This document shows, piece after piece, positions 34,665 to 42,531 of a stretch of DNA of 64,000 nucleotides; the first letter of the stretch is position 1; each line of letters starts with the position of its first letter. A program made the position numbers and the translations under genes. The stretch is from NCBI RefSeq assembly GCF_022811525.1, contig NZ_CP063982.1:310001-374000 (forward strand), read 5' to 3'. This stretch comes from Orrella daihaiensis. Lineage in GTDB: Bacteria > Pseudomonadota > Gammaproteobacteria > Burkholderiales > Burkholderiaceae_B. Under the pieces are notes generated by a model. It was not told where the DNA came from and searched no databases. It worked only from the letters and a program-made list of their open reading frames with translations.

Positions 34665-35432
34665 CTAGCCGTTTGATACTGCCTTGACGGCGATGCCGTG
34701 CTCTTTAAGTGCGGCGCGTATAGCGATAGCAAACTCGACAGCATCAGGCTGATCACCGTGCAGGCAGAGTGTGTCGGCTTTGACCGCGACGCTTGTGCCG
34801 TCTTGAGCAATGACTTTGCTTTCTTTGACCATGCGCAGCACTTGTTCGATCGACTGATTCACATCGGTAATCATGGCACCGGGTTTATTGCGGGGTGTCA
34901 AACTGCCATCTGGTTGATAGGACCGATCACCGAACACCTCGCCCGCTGCAGTCAGTCCGAGGGCACGAGCCTCCTCGAGCATGTGACTGCCGGCCAACCC
35001 AAAAAACACCAGTGACTTGTCGACATCATGTACAGCCTTGGCGATACCGCGCGCTAGCGCCCGGTCTTTGACTGCCATGTTGTAGAGCATGCCGTGGGCT
35101 TTGACATGATTTAGTCGGGTACCTTGAGAAGCAGCTACCCCAGCTAGCGTGCCGATCTGTGCCACCACCATGTCGTAGGCCTCTTGCTCGGTGATTTGCA
35201 TTGCACGCCGCCCAAATCCTTGCAAGTCCGGCAGCCCAGGGTGTGCGCCAATTGCCACGCCATGCTCACGGGCACAAGCCACCGTCTCGCGCATCACACC
35301 CGGGTCACCGCCATGGTAACCACACGCAATGTTGGCTGACGATATGTAGGGCATGATTTCAGTGTCGTGTCCCATGGTCCAAGCGCCAAAGCTCTCGCCC
35401 ATGTCACAGTTCAAGTCTAGTTTTAGGCTCAT
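34665..35432 (-). CDS. pxpA: 5-oxoprolinase subunit A (LamB/YcsF family)
   Basis: A 255-residue LamB/YcsF protein: LKLDLNCDMGESFGAWTMGH, MPYISSANIACGYHGGDPGVM, GVAIGAHPGLPDLQGFGRR, HVKAHGMLYNMAV, EVFGDRSYQPDGSL and LCLHGDQPDAVEFA, the regular PxpA set. With PxpB and PxpC it forms the ATP-dependent prokaryotic 5-oxoprolinase that opens pyroglutamate, a damage product of glutamine and glutathione. It is last in the pxpB-pxpC-pxpA run, 9 bases after pxpC. Confidence 0.95.
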   Translation of the reverse strand: MSLKLDLNCDMGESFGAWTMGHDTEIMPYISSANIACGYHGGDPGVMRETVACAREHGVAIGAHPGLPDLQGFGRRAMQITEQEAYDMVVAQIGTLAGVAASQGTRLNHVKAHGMLYNMAVKDRALARGIAKAVHDVDKSLVFFGLAGSHMLEEARALGLTAAGEVFGDRSYQPDGSLTPRNKPGAMITDVNQSIEQVLRMVKESKVIAQDGTSVAVKADTLCLHGDQPDAVEFAIAIRAALKEHGIAVKAVSNG

Positions 35433-35441
35433 TGAAGTCTC

Positions 35442-36461
35442 CTAGTGAATGCTTGCGCGGTCATCAAGTAACCATTGCCTGATGCTTGCGACCGATACTG
35501 AAAGTTCATCGAGCGCCTGAGCTTTGGCCCGGTCGAGCTCGCGTGCATGTTCAACATCGACAAGGGTAAAACGAATTTCATCGCCAGGTTTCTTTTGTGC
35601 GAGGATGGGTAAATCCACGCTGGCAACCGTGGCTATTTTGGGGTAACCGCCAGATGTCTGGCGGTCTGCCATCAGCACAATGGGTTGCCCGCCACGTGGC
35701 ACTTGGATCGAACCAAACGACGTTGCTTCAGAAATCATTTCTCTTGGCGAAGCCAGCGCAATTTCCGGGCCTTGAAGTCGATAGCCCATCCGCTCCGAAT
35801 CAGTGGAGATGCGCCACGTGCCAGAGATCATGGCTGCTTGGCTAGCGGCGGTGAACTCATGCCATTGATCGCTGCGGATCAAACGTACCAGTGACTTGCG
35901 ACCGGTGTGCTGGCCCAGCATGCTGGGCAAATAAAGCACCTGATCCCATATTCGCTCACTGAGGGCAGTTAATGCTTCTTTGTCGTCCTTCAGTGGGGCG
36001 CGCAGCGCAATTTCGTCATCTTTTTGAAGGGCTCTTCCCTGCCAACCGCCAAAGCCAGCGCGCAAGTAGGTGCTTTCGCTGCCCATCACACTTGGCAGGT
36101 CAAAGCCGCCATGAACCGCCAGATAAGCTCTTGTACCTTCCGTGGCGGTATCGAAAGTCAAGGTGTCTGAGGCACGAACGATCAGGGGGCGATAGCGTGG
36201 CACTGGCCTGCCGTTAACCCGGGCATTCATCTGCGCACCTGCCAAGCAGATGCAACAAGCCTTGCTAAACACCAGTGTTGGCCCAAGCAGGGTGATTTCA
36301 AGTGTGGCGCAATCTTCAGTATTTCCGGCAATCAAGTTGGCCATCTGATGCGACTGAATGTCCATTGCGCCGGTGACTGAAACGCCGAGGTGCTGGTAGC
36401 CCCAGCGGCCACTGTCTTGAAACGAAGATAGCAAGCCGGGCCGTTTGACGATCATGCTCAT
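35442..36461 (-). CDS. pxpC: 5-oxoprolinase subunit C (biotin-dependent carboxyltransferase-like)
   Basis: 339 residues of the allophanate-hydrolase subunit 2 / KipA family: PGLLSSFQDSGRWGYQHLGV, GAMDIQSHQMANLIAGN, LEITLLGPTLVF, TRAYLAVHGGFDLPSVMGS, SERMGYRLQGPEI, EATSFGSIQVPRGGQPIVLM and DRQTSGGYPKIATV. It works with PxpB as the kinase-like part of 5-oxoprolinase. Its ATG overlaps the pxpB stop in ATGA. Confidence 0.94.
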   Translation of the reverse strand: MSMIVKRPGLLSSFQDSGRWGYQHLGVSVTGAMDIQSHQMANLIAGNTEDCATLEITLLGPTLVFSKACCICLAGAQMNARVNGRPVPRYRPLIVRASDTLTFDTATEGTRAYLAVHGGFDLPSVMGSESTYLRAGFGGWQGRALQKDDEIALRAPLKDDKEALTALSERIWDQVLYLPSMLGQHTGRKSLVRLIRSDQWHEFTAASQAAMISGTWRISTDSERMGYRLQGPEIALASPREMISEATSFGSIQVPRGGQPIVLMADRQTSGGYPKIATVASVDLPILAQKKPGDEIRFTLVDVEHARELDRAKAQALDELSVSVASIRQWLLDDRASIH

Positions 36462-37177
36462 GCCGGTTGCTCCTGCTGGGCTTTGATTTCATCAAACTGG
36501 TGATCATCGATCGGAACGAACTCGATCTCATCGCCTGGCATCAGCAGTGTGGGTTGTGCAGCCTTGGCGTTAAACAGCCTCAGTGGGGTCGCTCCAATGA
36601 TGTGCCAACCACCAGGCAGGACGTTGGGGTAGATGGTGCTTTGACGGTTGGCAATGCCTAACGATCCAGCCGGCAGAGCTGTACGAGGGACTTCGCGCCG
36701 TGGCAGGGCAAACCGCTCGTCATGAATGCCGATGTAAGGATGGCCTGGCGCAAAGCCGATCATATAGACCCGGCAAATGCTGCCGTGGTGAGCTTGCACT
36801 ACCTCTTCAGGGCTCAGTCCCATTCGCTTAGCGACGTCCTCAAGGTCTGGCCCGTGTTTGTCACCATAGCAAACTGGAATCTGAATACGTCGAGCCGTCA
36901 GCTGAGCGCCTTCGGCAATCTGGCCAATGATGTCCTGGACGACACCGGTTAGATACGCGACTGGATCATCGCCTATCACTGTGCTTGGCTCGAAGTAGAT
37001 CGCTACGGCGGTAAACGAGGGCACGATATCGAGTACGCCCGGCAAACTCGCTTGTCGCAAGCTATCGGCTAACGTGAGACACCGCAAACCGACCGCCTGA
37101 TCGATCTGATCACCCAGATCGATCATCAGGCAGCGGTCGCCTTGCGCACGAATCCCTTTGATAAGCTCAGATGCCAT
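36458..37177 (-). CDS. pxpB: 5-oxoprolinase subunit B (allophanate hydrolase subunit 1 family)
   Basis: 239 residues: CLMIDLGDQIDQAVGLRCLT, VLDIVPSFTAVAIYFEP, IPVCYGDKHGPDLEDVAKRM, YMIGFAPGHPYIGIHDE, LPRREVPRTALPAGSLGIAN and STIYPNVLPGGWHIIGATPL. Partner of PxpC. 18 bases after the VOC gene, so the four genes VOC-pxpB-pxpC-pxpA probably form one transcript. Confidence 0.93.
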   Translation of the reverse strand: MASELIKGIRAQGDRCLMIDLGDQIDQAVGLRCLTLADSLRQASLPGVLDIVPSFTAVAIYFEPSTVIGDDPVAYLTGVVQDIIGQIAEGAQLTARRIQIPVCYGDKHGPDLEDVAKRMGLSPEEVVQAHHGSICRVYMIGFAPGHPYIGIHDERFALPRREVPRTALPAGSLGIANRQSTIYPNVLPGGWHIIGATPLRLFNAKAAQPTLLMPGDEIEFVPIDDHQFDEIKAQQEQPA

Positions 37178-37195
37178 TGGCTTGGACTTGCTGGT

Positions 37196-37624
37196 TTACT
37201 TGGCGAACAACGAATCCATGTTCTTGAATGCCTTGATTTCAATGGCGTTGCCCGACGGGTCTTGGAAAAACATGGTGGCCTGTTCGCCGACCTCGCCTTT
37301 AAAACGCACGTAGGGCTCGATGATGAACTTGGTGCCAGCCGCTTTGAGTTTGTCAGCAAGTTGTTCCCAAGCGGGGATCGACAGCACGGCGCCAAAGTGG
37401 CGCACGGGCACTTGATGGTTGTCAACGGCACTGGTGGCTGCACTGGTGCATTCATCAGGTGACAGGTGTGCCACGATCTGGTGACCGTAGAAATTAAAGT
37501 CAACCCAATCTTCTGAGCTACGACCTTCTGAGCAACCAAGCAGCTCGCCGTAGAACTTGCGTGCTTCGGTCAGATCGCGCACGGGGAAAGCCAAATGAAA
37601 CGGTGGCATGTGAGTGTCAGCCAT
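37196..37624 (-). CDS. VOC family (glyoxalase/dioxygenase superfamily) protein
   Basis: A 142-residue vicinal-oxygen-chelate protein with the usual pair of beta-alpha-beta-beta-beta modules: HLAFPVRDLTEARKFYGELL at the start, WVDFNFYGHQIVAHLS in the middle, and ATMFFQDPSGNAIEIKAF at the end. His at position 9 and the Glu in NAIEIKAF are candidate metal ligands. The reaction cannot be told from the sequence. It leads the pxpBCA run by 18 bases, so a link to amide or glutathione metabolism is possible but unproven. Confidence 0.85.
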   Translation of the reverse strand: MADTHMPPFHLAFPVRDLTEARKFYGELLGCSEGRSSEDWVDFNFYGHQIVAHLSPDECTSAATSAVDNHQVPVRHFGAVLSIPAWEQLADKLKAAGTKFIIEPYVRFKGEVGEQATMFFQDPSGNAIEIKAFKNMDSLFAK

Positions 37625-37742
37625 GATTACAGCGCCTCCGGGAAGGAAGTGAATGGTTTAAGGAAAAAAGGGTCTTTTGTAATGGCTATGCGCCCTACAT
37701 CAAACCGCCAGGGTGCAACTGAAACCTGAAACCGAAAGAATA

Positions 37743-39098
37743 TCAGGTTGCGCGGGTTAGGCGGCTTTGCGCAAACACTAAACTAAAGGTACTGCCTTGC
37801 TGCAGGCGACTCTGGATCTGCAACTCGGCGTCATGGCGCATCGCGATATGCTTAGTGATCGCCAAGCCCAAGCCAGTGCCACCGGCCGCACGCGAACGGC
37901 TACGGTCCACTCGATAGAATCGTTCGCTAAGGCGTGGAATGTGTTCAGCCGCTATGCCGATACCGGTGTCCTGCACGCTAAAGCGGGCGCCATCCGACTC
38001 AGACATCCATTTGACATAAATGGTGCCTTTGTCGGGGGTGTAACGCACTGCATTGGTCAGCAGGTTGGCAAATGCCGAGGTGAGCTCCGAGGGAGCACCC
38101 AAGAGATTTAAGCCCGACTCGATGTCCCACTCGAACTGGTGTCGGCCCGCAGACAGCGCCTCGACCTGCTGGCGCAAGCCATTGAGCATCTCGGTGACAT
38201 TGACAGTGACTTGTTCGGCCTCTGGCGAGGTCTCCAGGTTTGAGAGTGTCAATAGATCTGAGACGATGGACTGCATACGCTTGGCTTGCTCGCGCATAAG
38301 CCCGAAGTAATGCTGAGTCTGTTCTTCTGTCAATGCACCGGCAGGGGCTTCACTAATTGTCTCCACGAACCCCGCCAAAACCGTCAGTGGGGTGCGCAAC
38401 TCGTGCGAAACATTAGCTACAAAATCACGCCGGGTGGTCTCTAGCTTGTCAATCTGTGTCAGGTCGCGGGTGATCAGCAGTCGTTGCTCACGGGCGTAAA
38501 CCACGAACTGCATCATCATGAGCTTGTCCTGATTGCCCTGGTGGGTCTTGATGATGATGGGATCCGGCCACGCACGCTGCCGTGCGTAGCGCAGAAATTC
38601 TGGCTGTCGGATCAAGTGCAACAGGTTGCTGCCAAGGTCGGCTTGTTCGTTTAGGTTTAACTGTTGGCGTGCCGATTTGTTGAACCATATGATCGACAAA
38701 GACTGATCCAGGGCGATCACCCCGACCGGCAAGGCTTGGGCAGCTGCCATGACGGCATCACTGGTCTCCTGCGCTTGTGCCAGTAGTTCGTTCTGCAGAT
38801 GCAGGTTGTGTTCGAGTTGTCGAACCACATCAGTCCAAGGGCCGACATCTTCAGGGGGCGTTTGATCACGGGCCGACTTAAGCCAGGTGGCTACCCGTGC
38901 CGCCTGATAACGCCGCCAAGTGGTCAAGCCTCCGAACCCTATGCCCATAACAATCCAGCCCAGGTTGCTGCCCCAGACCAGATAGATTGCCGTGGCGGCA
39001 ATCAAACTGAACACGAACCACCAAAGGGTTTTACGCCATTGCATAAGGCGAATTGTCGCACGCGGCCAGTCCGCCGTGCGGGCCACACTACTGTCCAT
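37743..39098 (-). CDS. phoR: Phosphate regulon sensor histidine kinase
   Basis: A 451-residue membrane sensor. It has two closely spaced N-terminal helices (about residues 23-60), a linker, a PAS domain (about 105-215, LPVGVIALDQSLSIIWFNKS), the HisKA dimer with phospho-His in FVANVSHELRTPLTVL, and the ATPase domain (LTNAVRYTPDKGTIYV, VQDTGIGIAAEHIPRLSERF, GTGLGLAITKHI). There is no large periplasmic loop, as is usual for PhoR. Its ATG shares one base with the phoB stop (TGATG). Confidence 0.94.
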   Translation of the reverse strand: MDSSVARTADWPRATIRLMQWRKTLWWFVFSLIAATAIYLVWGSNLGWIVMGIGFGGLTTWRRYQAARVATWLKSARDQTPPEDVGPWTDVVRQLEHNLHLQNELLAQAQETSDAVMAAAQALPVGVIALDQSLSIIWFNKSARQQLNLNEQADLGSNLLHLIRQPEFLRYARQRAWPDPIIIKTHQGNQDKLMMMQFVVYAREQRLLITRDLTQIDKLETTRRDFVANVSHELRTPLTVLAGFVETISEAPAGALTEEQTQHYFGLMREQAKRMQSIVSDLLTLSNLETSPEAEQVTVNVTEMLNGLRQQVEALSAGRHQFEWDIESGLNLLGAPSELTSAFANLLTNAVRYTPDKGTIYVKWMSESDGARFSVQDTGIGIAAEHIPRLSERFYRVDRSRSRAAGGTGLGLAITKHIAMRHDAELQIQSRLQQGSTFSLVFAQSRLTRAT

Positions 39099-39796
39099 CA
39101 GCTCTGAATGGCTTGACGGGTAAAGCGATACCCAGTGCCGCGCACCGTCTCAATGTGCTTGTCATGTCCGCTAGGCTCTAGCGCTTTGCGCAAGCGCCGG
39201 ATGTGAACGTCCACGGTTCGTTCTTCAACAAACACATGGTCGCCCCAGACCTGGTCCAGTAGCTGTGAGCGCGAGAACACCCGCTCAGGGTGCGTCATAA
39301 AGAAATGCAGCAATCTAAATTCGGTCGGTCCGATGGCAAGCGTCAGACCATTGCCGGTTAAGCGATGCGCCGCCGGGTCGAGCTTTAGGCCGGCGACTTC
39401 GGTCAGGTCATCGGTTAGCTGTGGAGCGCGTCGGCGTAACACGGCTTTGATGCGAGCCATGAGCTCTTTCGGGGAGAAAGGCTTGGTGATGTAGTCATCG
39501 GCGCCCGCTTCCAAGCCGTCAATCTTGTCCTGCTCAGCGCCTTTGGCCGTGAGCATGATGATAGGTACCTGGCGCGTACGTTCGTGATTGCGCAGTTTGC
39601 GCGCCAGTGCCAGCCCGGATTGTCCCGGTAACATCCAGTCCAGCAAAATCAGGTCGGGCAGCTCAGCATCGATCAGTATTTGAGCCTGCTCACTGTCAAA
39701 CGCACGCAACACCTTGTGACCTGCAAAAGACAGATTCACCGCAATCAATTCCTGGATCGCTGGCTCATCTTCAACAACTAGAATGGTGCTCGACAT
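39098..39796 (-). CDS. phoB: Phosphate regulon response regulator
   Basis: About 232 residues: a receiver domain with acidic pocket VVEDEPA, phospho-accepting Asp53 (LILLDWMLPGQSG), Lys in LTAKGAEQDKIDG, and an OmpR-type winged helix (about 135-230, LTLAIGPTEFRLLHFFMTHP, VWGDHVFVEERTVDVHIRRL). Activates phosphate-starvation genes through Pho boxes, one of which lies upstream at 39861-39878. I choose the start MSSTILVVED at 39796; a start at 39826 adds ten residues before the fold. Confidence 0.95.
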   Translation of the reverse strand: MSSTILVVEDEPAIQELIAVNLSFAGHKVLRAFDSEQAQILIDAELPDLILLDWMLPGQSGLALARKLRNHERTRQVPIIMLTAKGAEQDKIDGLEAGADDYITKPFSPKELMARIKAVLRRRAPQLTDDLTEVAGLKLDPAAHRLTGNGLTLAIGPTEFRLLHFFMTHPERVFSRSQLLDQVWGDHVFVEERTVDVHIRRLRKALEPSGHDKHIETVRGTGYRFTRQAIQS

Positions 39797-39860
39797 AGAG
39801 ACTCGCTTTGTTAAGACAGGCAACATGACAATTCATAATTCGATATCCTAAGTCCCTAAT

Positions 39861-39878
39861 ATGTCAGGTCTGTGACAA
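39861..39878 (-). promoter_or_regulatory. Pho box upstream of phoB
   Basis: On the minus strand the sequence TTGTCAC-AGAC-CTGACAT gives two 7-base half-sites in direct repeat, 11 bases apart. They match CTGTCAT at 5 of 7 and 6 of 7 positions. It lies about 65 bases upstream of the phoB ATG, so PhoB probably activates its own operon. Confidence 0.7.
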
Positions 39879-39991
39879 TCTACACGAATCGTCATTGAGC
39901 TACCATAACGGTAATGCGCCCCGTCGATAGAGCCTTTGCTTGGTGACACGGCGTCCATGCCCGTGAGGGCTGAGTTCAATCAAATGACGAC

Positions 39992-40732
39992 ATGACCGAC
40001 AAAAACATAGACTTTGGGTTTACCCAGGTGCCCGAGTCCGAAAAAGCCAGCAAAGTAGCGGGTGTCTTTGATAGTGTGGCTAGCCGCTACGATCTGATGA
40101 ATGACCTGATGTCTGGTGGCTTGCATCGCCTCTGGAAGCGCTTTGCCCTGTCGCGGGTGGCGGCTAGGCCCGGTATGCGGGTGTTAGACATCGCCGGGGG
40201 CACGGGTGACCTGGCCAAGTCTTTGGCAAAGGACGTGGGCCCCAAAGGCGAGGTTTGGCTGACGGATATCAACTTGTCGATGCTTAAAGTAGGCCGTGAT
40301 CGAATGCTTGATGCCGGTTTGGTGTTGCCAACGGCGGTGTGTGATGCAGAGGCGCTGCCGTTTGAGGACGGATATTTCGACCGCGTGACCGTCGCCTTTG
40401 GGCTGCGCAACATGACGCATAAGGACCAGGCACTGGCGCAAATGACCCGGGTGCTCAAGCCCGGGGGCAAGTTGATGGTGCTTGAGTTTTCTCGGGTGAG
40501 CGAGGCCCTTGCGCCGGCCTATGATTGGTATTCATTTAATGTCCTGCCGTGGTTGGGGCGCAAAGTCGCCAACGATGAGGACAGTTATCGCTATTTGGCG
40601 GAGTCAATCCGCATGCATCCTGACCAGGAGACCCTTAAGGGCATGATGCAAGCGGCTGGCCTGTCGCGGGTGCAGTATTTCAATCTGACCGCAGGCATTG
40701 TGGCGGTACACGAAGGCATCAAAATGCTCTAA
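39992..40732 (+). CDS. ubiE: Demethylmenaquinone/2-polyprenyl-6-methoxy-1,4-benzoquinol C-methyltransferase
   Basis: C-methyltransferase of ubiquinone (and menaquinone) synthesis. The 246 residues match UbiE: FGFTQVPESEKASKVAGVFD at the start, SRYDLMNDLMSGGLHRLWKR, VLDIAGGTGDLAKSLAK (motif I), PFEDGYFDRVTVAFGLRNMT, LKPGGKLMVLEFS and AESIRMHPDQETLKGMM. It begins the cluster ubiE - Tim44-domain gene - ubiJ - ubiB. Confidence 0.97.
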   Translation: MTDKNIDFGFTQVPESEKASKVAGVFDSVASRYDLMNDLMSGGLHRLWKRFALSRVAARPGMRVLDIAGGTGDLAKSLAKDVGPKGEVWLTDINLSMLKVGRDRMLDAGLVLPTAVCDAEALPFEDGYFDRVTVAFGLRNMTHKDQALAQMTRVLKPGGKLMVLEFSRVSEALAPAYDWYSFNVLPWLGRKVANDEDSYRYLAESIRMHPDQETLKGMMQAAGLSRVQYFNLTAGIVAVHEGIKML

Positions 40733-40875
40733 CAGTCTGGTAACAGAATGTAACTTGGGGCCAAATCCCTCTAACTAAGTGGATTTAGTTGGTGAAACGT
40801 AAGTTTCAGTATACAGTTGGGCTGCGTAGCACTTGCTTTGATCAAAGTTGTGAATATTGTTTTGGGGAGAAGGCA

Positions 40876-41793
40876 ATGATTAAAACCCTGTGTGGAAGGT
40901 GGCTGGCCATGTTGCTGGTAGCCGGCAGTGGTTTTGCGATGATGGCTGTAGCGTTTGATGCACAGGCCAAACGCTTCGGGGGCGGCTTTAGCAGTGGTCG
41001 CCAATCGGTCAATGTCATGCAGCAGCGTCAAGCGGTAACGCCGCCGGCAGCCACTGCACCCAAGGCAGCTGGTACAGCAGGTGCAGCGACCGCCGCATCG
41101 GGATCGCGCTGGCTTGGACCTCTGGCCGGTATCGCTGCAGGCCTGGGTCTGGCTGCGTTGTTGTCCCATTTTGGGCTTGGCGGCGCCCTGGCTGACCTTC
41201 TGGTGCTAGCGCTGATTGCTGGTATTGCTTTCTTTGGGATCCGGTTTATTTTGCGTGCGCTCAGCGTTGGCTTAAGTCCGGCCGCGCAAGCGGCTAACGT
41301 GACCGCCATGCAGCGTCGTCAATACGAACAAGGTGAGCCGCAGCGCTCGCCAATGTCAGGTCTACTTGGGCCCGGCCCGATGCATGTCGAGCCATCCAAG
41401 CCGGTGGTAGGCGATTGGTTTATTCCAGCCGACTTTGATCAGCAGTCGTTTATTGAGGAAGCAAAAAAACAGTTCATCGCGATTCAGAAGGCGTGGGATA
41501 CCGTTGATTTTGATGGGCTACAGTCCCGGCTGACCGAGGAGCTATATGCTGAATATGCGGGCAAGATGGCTGCCCATGGTGGCAAGAATCACACCGAGGT
41601 GGTGTTGCTCAATGCAGACCTGATGGGCATTGAGAAACTCACGGACGGTCATTTAGCCAGCGTGAGATTTTCGGGCATGATTCGCGAGGACAATCATGCT
41701 GAGGCGACCGCGTTTGAGGAAGTCTGGAACCTCTACAAGCCTGATGGTAAGGGCTGGTTACTCGCGGGCATACAACAATTGTCGTCGAATTAA
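40876..41793 (+). CDS. Tim44-domain membrane protein
   Basis: About 305 residues. An N-terminal signal or anchor (LAMLLVAGSGFAMMAVAFDA) is followed by the Phe/Gly/Ser-rich stretch KRFGGGFSSGRQS, an Ala-rich linker, two membrane helices (about residues 75-120: GIAAGLGLAALLSHFG and LADLLVLALIAGIAFFGIRF), and a C-terminal Tim44-like domain (QQSFIEEAKKQFIAIQKAWD, LQSRLTEELYAEYAGKM). The bacterial Tim44-like family has no settled role; it is regularly found between ubiE and ubiJ in Burkholderiales. Start ATG 40876 has a GGAGAAGG ribosome site; the GTG at 40789 is less likely. Confidence 0.88.
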   Translation: MIKTLCGRWLAMLLVAGSGFAMMAVAFDAQAKRFGGGFSSGRQSVNVMQQRQAVTPPAATAPKAAGTAGAATAASGSRWLGPLAGIAAGLGLAALLSHFGLGGALADLLVLALIAGIAFFGIRFILRALSVGLSPAAQAANVTAMQRRQYEQGEPQRSPMSGLLGPGPMHVEPSKPVVGDWFIPADFDQQSFIEEAKKQFIAIQKAWDTVDFDGLQSRLTEELYAEYAGKMAAHGGKNHTEVVLLNADLMGIEKLTDGHLASVRFSGMIREDNHAEATAFEEVWNLYKPDGKGWLLAGIQQLSSN

Positions 41794-41805
41794 GAATGAC
41801 ATAAA

Positions 41806-41859
41806 GGCCAGGACGCTTGCAGTTAAACTCTGTCTAGAGCTTTCATTGAGGTCCTGGCC
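41806..41859. repeat. Perfect 9-bp inverted repeat between the Tim44 gene and ubiJ
   Basis: GGCCAGGAC (41806-41814) and GTCCTGGCC (41851-41859) are exact reverse complements, 36 bases apart, followed by ATTTTC. The stem is GC-rich and could act as a weak terminator or attenuator before ubiJ, or hold the upstream part of its leader. The loop is large for a standard rho-independent terminator. Confidence 0.45.
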
Positions 41860-41880
41860 ATTTTCACTGCAAATCCTACC

Positions 41881-42531
41881 GTGCAGACATTGCCCCTGCT
41901 TTGGCAGCAACCGCCAAAGCAGGCGGTTTGCGTTGTGTTAAACCGCCTGTTTCAGCAACAGCCTGCCGTCCTGGAACTGCTTGCGCAGCATGCGGGCAGT
42001 AGCTTTCATTTGGTGGCAGCACCAATCGATGCTGCCATTAAGATTGGGCATGATGGCAAGCTTGCACCTGCCGATCCAGCCTTGGTGCCAGACGTTATGC
42101 TGACGATTGACACGGGACGTTTGTGGGCCGAGGGCTGGCGACCGGGACAGCCGTTTTCCGAGCGTGCCGGGCTGGTGCATGTCAGTGGTGACGCCGCGAT
42201 GGCACAGACACTGTCAACGCTTGCCAAGTCATGGCGGCCAGATATTGAGGATTTGTTGTCGCACTACGTGGGTGATTTTGCGTCGGTACAACTGATCAGT
42301 GTGACCAAGCGTCTAGCGGGTTTGGCTTCTGAATTTGCCAAGCGCACCAGCCAGAACATAGCGGAATACGCTGCGTATGAGGCGCAGCTGGTGTTGCCAG
42401 ATGCCCCATTGCGCGAGCATACAAGCGAGTTAGCAGCGTTAAAGCGGCGCCTAGATGATCTGCACAACCAGGTGGAGGCGCTTGACGCTCGCACGCAGCG
42501 ATTGGCAGAAGAGGCGGGAGGCAACTCATGA
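41881..42531 (+). CDS. ubiJ: Ubiquinone biosynthesis accessory factor UbiJ (SCP2 domain)
   Basis: 216 residues with an N-terminal SCP2-like lipid-binding fold (VVLNRLFQQQPAVLELLAQH, PDVMLTIDTGRLWAEGWRPG, VHVSGDAAMAQTLSTLAKSW) and a C-terminal helical tail with a short coiled coil (AALKRRLDDLHNQVEALDAR). UbiJ binds ubiquinone intermediates in the soluble Ubi complex. The start is GTG 41881. The ubiB ATG overlaps its stop in ATGA, so the two are coupled. Confidence 0.9.
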   Translation: MQTLPLLWQQPPKQAVCVVLNRLFQQQPAVLELLAQHAGSSFHLVAAPIDAAIKIGHDGKLAPADPALVPDVMLTIDTGRLWAEGWRPGQPFSERAGLVHVSGDAAMAQTLSTLAKSWRPDIEDLLSHYVGDFASVQLISVTKRLAGLASEFAKRTSQNIAEYAAYEAQLVLPDAPLREHTSELAALKRRLDDLHNQVEALDARTQRLAEEAGGNS

